Source: Schizophyllum amplum
Taxonomy: Eukaryota > Basidiomycota > Agaricomycetes > Agaricales > Schizophyllaceae
NCBI GenBank assembly: GCA_007026445.1
Contig: VDMD01000062.1
Location: forward strand, 92,477-156,476
Direction of reading: 5' to 3'
DNA length: 64,000 bases
The position numbers and the translations under genes are program-made. This document shows positions 58,073-64,000 of this stretch, in pieces. Every line of letters begins with the position of its first letter. Positions within the stretch are counted from its first letter, which is position 1. The notes beneath the pieces are model-generated. The model ran no database searches. It saw only the letters and a list, made by a program, of their open reading frames with translations, and was not told the origin of the DNA.

Positions 58073-59247
58073 CGACACACGCCCCTCTACGCGCGGCATC
58101 TACCCTAGCCGGTGAGCGATCCATCCCCTTCGTTGTCTGCGCGCCGTGCTGACTTCCATCCAGCGCTTCATCACCGCCCATCCCCCTCTCTCTTCGACTT
58201 CTCCCGTCGCGGATCTGGCGCAGCAGTGCGACAGGTTCTCGGACCCCTTCCACAAACCAATGTATGCCCTATGAACGACCAAGGTCGACCATATATGCCC
58301 GACCTATGATCCCCAACGCCCTTGTATCATATCTATTATTGACAGCCTGGCCGTCTTTATCACTCATTTATTCACCGGGATTCACGACTGCGCCGTCCTT
58401 GTAGTCATGTACGTGTAGCTCTTGTGACTGGAATGGGATTCACTGGATATGTCTGCTCTGCGCGATCGTCATTCTCTCGAAGATCATAAGCCAAAAGCTC
58501 ATTGCAGCCTCTTGTATTTGTTAGACACGTCGAATATGAGAAGCTTGTGATCAGGAATGACCGAGCCTGCGTTTGCGCATCGGCATTCGACGCCAGGATT
58601 CTTGTGTTGACAGGATGGCAGCGGAGATACACGTTATGCAGCATTGCAAAAGTAGGACACAAGCCCAGGAATCGCTAAGCAAACGATCATACCGACCAGG
58701 AAACATGACAGTAGCCACTGGATGGCTGTTTGCCGCAGATGGAGATTCGCTCGACGCTCAGAACCTCGTTCCTCGCTGAAGGATGCTGATATTCGAAGAA
58801 CGACGTGATTCTGCGTGTCTATACTTCTCCATGACAGCGTTTACACCACAGAGTTGGGACAATAGACATGACAGCCCACGGGTCGTTTACAACGTCGCCG
58901 CGAGAGCCACGCGAGAACAATGCAGGAGATCATGGTAAATATCTGTCAACAAAGGACTTGCCGTTCGGCCCGACCTCTCCGAGCCATTGTCCTCAGGCCT
59001 CATGTTCGTTGTCCTCACAAAGGGGAAAGAAGGTTGCAAGGACATAAAAATGAAGGAGATGGAAGTACGCCCTTTGCTTTCTGTTCCATCCCGGCCTCTC
59101 ACCGTAGACCAGCAGATCTCTCGGCCTCGTGCCGTCGCCTCTCACGACTTCCATCCACCGCCCAAGTTCCCTCCCGCTCAACAGCCTCCGCCGCTGTACG
59201 ACTAGACTCACCGACACGTCCTCTACGAACTCCTCACTGCCCTCGAC
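58073..59247. other. Upstream region of receptor 3
   Basis: No gene. One GAACAAT at 58915-58921, 327 bases before the receptor start. The last 120 bases are pyrimidine-rich leader. Confidence 0.4.
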
Positions 59248-61221
59248 ATGCTTGACCCGACCTACCCAGCCTTCCCCGTTTGCGCCTTTCTGGGCTTCAT
59301 GTGCTGCATGGTGCCGCTGCCCTGGCACCTACAGTCGTGGAATTCGGGAACATGCTTCCTCATGATATGGACCGCCATCGCCTGCCTCAGCCAGTTCGTC
59401 AACTCCATCATATGGGCAGACCACTCTCGCAACGTCGCGCCTATCTGGTGCGAAATATGTACGTGTCGCCAGTGCATCGCGGGCGTCCTACTGACATACC
59501 GCTCAGCTATACGCATCACCCTTGGCGCCTCCGTCGGTATCCCCGCGTCCTCCCTATGCATTGTACGCCGCCTCTACAGCATTGCGAAAGTGCAGGCGGT
59601 CTCCTCCACTCGCGCCGAGGTGCGTCATTAGTCCACTTGCCTGCTTCGGTGTCTGACCCTTTGTTCAGAAATTCCGCGCCATCATGGTGACTCCCTCATA
59701 TGCGTACTGTTTCCCATCCTCTATATCGTGCTGCGTGCGTCCCTTTTCCTCTCATTACTGCTCTTCGCTCATGACCTCTCAGAAATCGTTGTGCAAGGCC
59801 ACCGTTTCAACATCCTCGAGAACATTGGCTGCTTCCCGGCCATTGTCAACACCCCTTGACGTATCCTATCACTTTCATGTGGCCCGTCCTCGTCGGCTTC
59901 GTCTCGGCGATATATTCAGGTGAGTACCCATCCACTCTTTCCTTGCTATAGCTAACATCCTCACTAGTCCTCACCCTCGTGCATTTCAACCGCCATCGCC
60001 TGCAGTTCAGCCAGTTCCTTCACAGCAACTCCACGCTCAGCGTCAGCCGATACCTCCGACTTATGGCGCTCGCGCTTACCGAGATCATGTGCACGACGCC
60101 CATGGGTATCTTCGTCATCATTCTCAATGCAAAAGCCACCCCTGTCTCCCCCTACGTCAGCTGGGAGGCTACACATTGGGGATACTCGCGCGTCGATCAG
60201 GTGCCGGCTATCCTCTGGCGCAGCGACCGCCTGCTCGTCGCCTCGTACGAGCTGACGCGATGGAGCTCGCCTGCCATCGGGTTCATCTTCTTCTTCTACT
60301 TCGGCTTCGCGCAGGAAGCGCGTCGCAACTACGCCGCCGCCTGGTCCGCCGTCCGCCGTTTCCTTCGCATTCCGGAGACTCTTCCTTCGCTGCCGGGTTC
60401 CAAGAAGTGCGTTTCCTTTGTTCCCTTTACACGATCGCTTTACTGACATTTGCCTCAGGCCCTTCGCCATGCCATCCATGGGCAACTCTCTCCCGGCCAA
60501 GGCCAAGGCATATCCCGCGCCCCCCAAGCAATACGCGAGCAACAAGCCATACGCGACACCCATCCCCATCCACATGCACGGCATGCAGAAGCTGGCTTCA
60601 TTCGACCTGTGCAACAAGGATCTCCCTCCATACCCGACGTCGAGGCGTACCCCTCCGCACCCATATACACCGTCGAGCACTCCACCGTCGTCGACTCCTT
60701 CGCCATCGGCACGGCATACTCCACGGACGGCACCGCGTACACGACAGACAGCACCACGTACTCGCCAGATGCGACCCCTGCGGCCTTCCGCTCACACAGC
60801 GTCGCCTACCGCCCGCACAGCGTGGCCGTCTCCCTGCCCATGACCGCAACCGCCCCGGCGGCGGACGACCTCCCAGATACGCCGAGCTCGTGCTCCTCAT
60901 CGGACTCGTTCTCGACGTTGCAGTCGCGCGACTTCATCGTCCTCCCGAGCACGCGGCCCAGCAGCGCTGAGCTCGCGCTGCCGCGGAGACCCAGTCCGTC
61001 GAGCCCCGCCGCGCCTGCCGCGGCTCTCGCAGTTGTTCGGGATCGCCCCATTGTCGGAGACGGTGCAGCTCGACGCGCCTGAGGCGGAGGCAGCGCGACC
61101 AACCTCGGAGGCGACCCGGCAAACCTCGGAGGCAGAGGTGGAAGCGGCCGAGCCGCGCTCGCCTGGCCTCCTCGACGTACCGACGTCCCCGAGGACGCAT
61201 TTCCGGCACGCGTCGGTATGA
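59248..61221 (+). pseudogene. STE3-type pheromone receptor 3, multiple frameshifts
   Basis: Exons 59248-59458, 59507-59619, 59669-59734, 59783-59919, 59968-60406 and 60459 onward follow the same six-exon plan as receptors 1 and 2. Landmarks are DPTYPAFPVCAFLGF, WCEI, ASVGIPASSLCI, VVQGHRFNILENIGC, and ELTRWSSPAIGFIFFFYFGFAQEA. Exon 3 is 66 bases (67 in both others) and exon 4 is 137 (138 in both others): one base is missing in each, near 59685-59692 and 59851-59858, so the frame is lost inside the helices. In the tail the frame also seems to change near 60607-60620 and again before 61033; SRDFIVLPS corresponds to the SRDVIYI tail motif of the others. The gene is either decayed or carries indel errors. 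The 3' end is uncertain (61082 or 61221). Confidence 0.8.
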
Positions 61222-61641
61222 TGATGATGAGGACGATGCCTGACGGACCTTCTGCTATGTTTTGACGCTTTCCGACGCCTGCTATATACCACCCCCTGAT
61301 CGCTGGCACCCGCCTGGCGAATGCATGGCTCGAGAGACATCTCGCCTGCTCATTGAATATCACCCCACTACCGCTCCCGACTATTCATCGCTACCAACTA
61401 TCTCATCGTTACTCACTGACTATCGCACTGCTACATACTTACCCTCTGGTCTTGCGTTGCCGTTGTGCGCCAAGGCGAACGCTTCCCTCTGTCTCTTAGT
61501 TACTGACGCGCCACCTTTCGTTATTCCTTGTCGCATACCTTTCACGCATATGATCACGACTGCTTACTTAGATATCCTTCCTCTGGTCCCGAGGTCTTGA
61601 CGACGATGTACTTCTAGCTATGTATCTCATGCGAATGAAAC

Positions 61642-61658
61642 GATGATGATGATGATGA
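61642..61658. repeat. GAT microsatellite
   Basis: Five to six GAT units in a row. Confidence 0.7.
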
Positions 61659-61866
61659 ACCTGGCGTCAAGTTCTTGGTTCTCGAGCTGGAAGTTCGTTT
61701 CAGTCTTCCGCGGCCTGGCTGTGGCCTAGAGGTCAACCTCGCATACGACAGCGGCTTCAACTGAGGGCCAGGTGGATAGCTATACGTGGGAGAGAGTTGA
61801 GTGTGGATCTACTAGTACATACTTATCCACACCAGCACCCATCGCGATCAACAAAGGAAAACACCG

Positions 61867-61883
61867 TCCCGGCAAAAGCCGGC
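61867..61883 (+). promoter_or_regulatory. Block shared with the promoter of F-box gene 1
   Basis: TCCCGGCAAAAGCCGGC, about 240 bases before F-box gene 5, is the counterpart (16 of 17 bases) of 22844-22860 upstream of F-box gene 1. Confidence 0.5.
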
Positions 61884-62120
61884 GTGACAGCGTCAATGTT
61901 CCTTTTTGCGCCTGAGCTCGTACTCCCATCGACGACAGGCCAGCCCACGCCAGCCGCTGCCATAGACTTCTTCATCTGACGCTGAACTTGGGATCTTCGC
62001 AGACATCGACCGGCGACGAAATATACTACACATATTTCGAAGTGTATGCCTGCTTTTTCACTGTCTTCCATCGAAAGACTGACCCAAAATCGCAGATTTG
62101 TGCGCACGAGTCAATCAATT

Positions 62121-63786
62121 ATGCATCCAGCTCTAGAGATACCTGAAATTGTACTCTCGGTATGCAACGCGCTGGTCGCAAAGAAGGACGGTGCAGAGAA
62201 ACACGGTCCGTACGACGTGCACGCGCGCGCACTCGCCGCATGCGCGCGGACGTGTCGGGCTTTCTATATGCCGGCTATCATGGCGCTCTGGAAGTACGAC
62301 GGCTTGACGCTTGAGGACATCCTACTGCACTGCATGCCGCAAGACGTCTGGGAAAGGAGGCCAAACACCCTAAGGTACCTCGGCTGTGCAGAGTTATTCG
62401 TACGTATGTTCACTCTTGATATCACCGCTGTCGCTCACACCCAATGCCAGTATCCAAAGCGTCCCATACTCCCCACGGATACAGAGCGACTCATGTTTTA
62501 CGCGCCGCTGGTCAACAAGCTCAGCGTTGGCCATCCTGTAGATGACATACACGACAGGGAGCGGGAGGTTGGGCTGTCTGAAGAAGGGTACGAAGCCATC
62601 GTCTCTGTGCTTCCTCATCCCGTCTTTGTCAACCTGCGTCACCTCGTCTGGCATACCTCTGCGGGGCCTCAGCCATATTCAACAATATCTCTCGCCGTCG
62701 CTCAGGTCGCTCACGCTCAAACTATCGTGGGATGCTCGCCCGCATATCTCCCTGCTATCCGACCTAGCTGATCGCTGTCCTTTCGTTACGTCATTCCATT
62801 TGGACACCGAATTCAAAAGCTACGACGTAGAAGACAACGACGAACTCAAGATCCTTCATTCGCGTCTGATTCGGGCCTGGGACCTTCACTCCCTGAGATC
62901 CGACTTACTGGCTCATTCATCCCTCATTTTCTTGTCCCAGTCATCACATCTGACACGACTCGTCACCAGCCCGCAAGATACGCTACGCTGGATTCCAGTC
63001 TCGCTGCCCCCCAAAGCCTTTGCATTTCTATGCTATCTCCATCTAGGAAACATAGAAATGCGGCTCTGCCTAGAGCTCTTACAAGCCTCCACCTTCACAG
63101 CTTTGGGAAGCCTCTCGCTATGTCTTCTCAAAGTGGCTGCTGGTGACTGGAAGAGACTGTACGCCGCTATCCGAGCCGCACATGCGCAGCCTCAACTGTT
63201 GTATTCCCTGGGTATCGAGGAGTGGGACCCAAAGGATGACAACATAGAGGTCAATCCGGTGACGGACGACCAGATCATGCCCCTTCTCGACTTCACCGAG
63301 CTGTGCGAGCTCAGCATGCAGACCTTGAGCGGGTTCGACCTGGAACCGGTCACGCTCGAGCGCATGGCGACGGCGTGGCCTGCCGTGGAGAGGCTCTCGC
63401 TTCGCAGTACCATACACCTGGAGTGGCAGCGGCGCTTGACGGTGTACGCGCTCGTCCCATTGGCAATGCACTGTCCCGACTTGCGCGACCTCGACCTCGA
63501 GATCGATGGTACCGGTGTGTCATTCGACCAAAATCTGCCGGACCCGAGCACCTTGTCGCCTCTCTCGCCCATCCACGACTCCCGTGCCGTCGCTTCATTT
63601 CTGTCAATCTACTTTCGTCAGCTGGCTAGCATTCACTCGAATGCCAATAGAACACCGGGCGAGCTCTGGAGGCACGTAAGAAAGCTCGTAAAGAAGTTCT
63701 CGAATATGGGGGACCATGAGCGCATAGAGGCGGTTGACGACTATGATCTGCAGTTAGATTTCTCATCAGACGAGGAGGATGATTGA
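62121..63786 (+). pseudogene. F-box-like/LRR-like protein 5, one frame break
   Basis: Starts MHPALEIPEIVLSVCNAL, with ARALAACARTCRAFYMPAIMALWKYD, and is clearly the closest relative of protein 1 at 20915. A 51-bp stretch (62400-62450; GTACGT donor, TGCCAG acceptor) is the family intron and again happens to keep the frame. Near 62661-62667 (a run of four G) the frame changes by one base in the middle of the segment HLVWHTS / LSHIQQYLSPSL, which is continuous in protein 1; after it the second half is open to 63786 (LRDLDLEIDGTGVSFDQN, ending FSSDEEDD). It is probably a functional gene with a one-base sequence error, or a recent pseudogene. Role: presumed SCF adaptor, target unknown. Confidence 0.8.
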
Positions 63787-64000
63787 ACTTGGTGCGGTCT
63801 GATTAACGCTCTCCGCTATCTCATATATTGACGGTCGGGTACAGAATGCAGTTCAACGATGCATGGCGATGATCAGGTGCAGTGAATAGGTGGCCACACA
63901 TGCACACTGTCGATATAGGGCATCGCTCGACACATCGACGTCAACCACGGTGTATCATATTCTCCGAGACAGCGGAGCTCGTAAGTGTGCGGAGGGGCCA
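63787..64000. other. 3' flank of F-box gene 5 to window end
   Basis: No feature seen. Confidence 0.4.

Larger units (their letters stand above)
61222..62120. other. Spacer between receptor 3 and F-box gene 5
   Basis: Holds a (GAT)n tract at 61642-61658 and the block at 61867-61883 shared with F-box gene 1. No gene. Confidence 0.4.

Overview
The window is genomic DNA of a filamentous basidiomycete. Genes carry many short (about 50-60 bp) GT-AG introns, all recognisable proteins are of fungal type, and a multi-allelic pheromone/receptor (B) mating-type locus is present. An agaricomycete, quite possibly a polypore, is the best guess (inference, based on the linkage of CLA4 to STE3-type receptors).

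Left arm (1-20.4 kb). About 1.7 kb shows no gene. It is followed by a broken seven-helix membrane-protein gene (1682-3199), two related orphan genes (3979-4749 and 5496-5889), a secreted M28 zinc aminopeptidase in ten exons (complement 6021-8135), a very large membrane-anchored, coiled-coil, acidic and proline-rich protein (complement 8898-13968), 3.9 kb with no convincing gene, and a KRE6/SKN1-type GH16 beta-glucan synthesis protein (17905-20377).

Middle (20.9-35.9 kb). Four F-box-like/LRR-like paralogues lie here. Between the first and second are the PAK-family kinase CLA4 (complement 24333-27755) and, in opposite orientation, a truncated PH-CRIB copy of its N-terminus (22909-23699). A MYND zinc-finger protein (complement 30153-31920) sits between the second and third.

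Mating locus (36.5-61.2 kb). Three STE3-type pheromone receptor genes (complement 36492-38490, complement 42762-44725, and 59248-61221, the last with frameshifts) enclose or adjoin eleven candidate lipopeptide pheromone precursor genes, each ending in a CaaX motif. Eight precursors are intact; three need a frame change. The tails fall into about five sequence classes. The motif GAACAAT/ATTGTTC, of the kind bound by HMG-box proteins, recurs in the promoter stretches of this segment. A pogo-like MITE lies between the first receptor and the first pheromone gene.

Right edge. A fifth F-box paralogue (62121-63786, one frame break) is the closest relative of the first and shares an upstream sequence block with it. 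The two therefore bracket CLA4 plus the mating locus as an outward-facing pair about 39 kb apart.

Working together: pheromones made from the precursors would be farnesylated, exported and sensed by STE3 receptors of a mate. CLA4 (Cdc42/Rac effector) and KRE6 (wall glucan) belong to polarity and wall growth, although only CLA4 has a recognised tendency to sit beside this locus. Single-base frame breaks occur in several conserved genes (including CLA4), so some may be sequence errors rather than decay.
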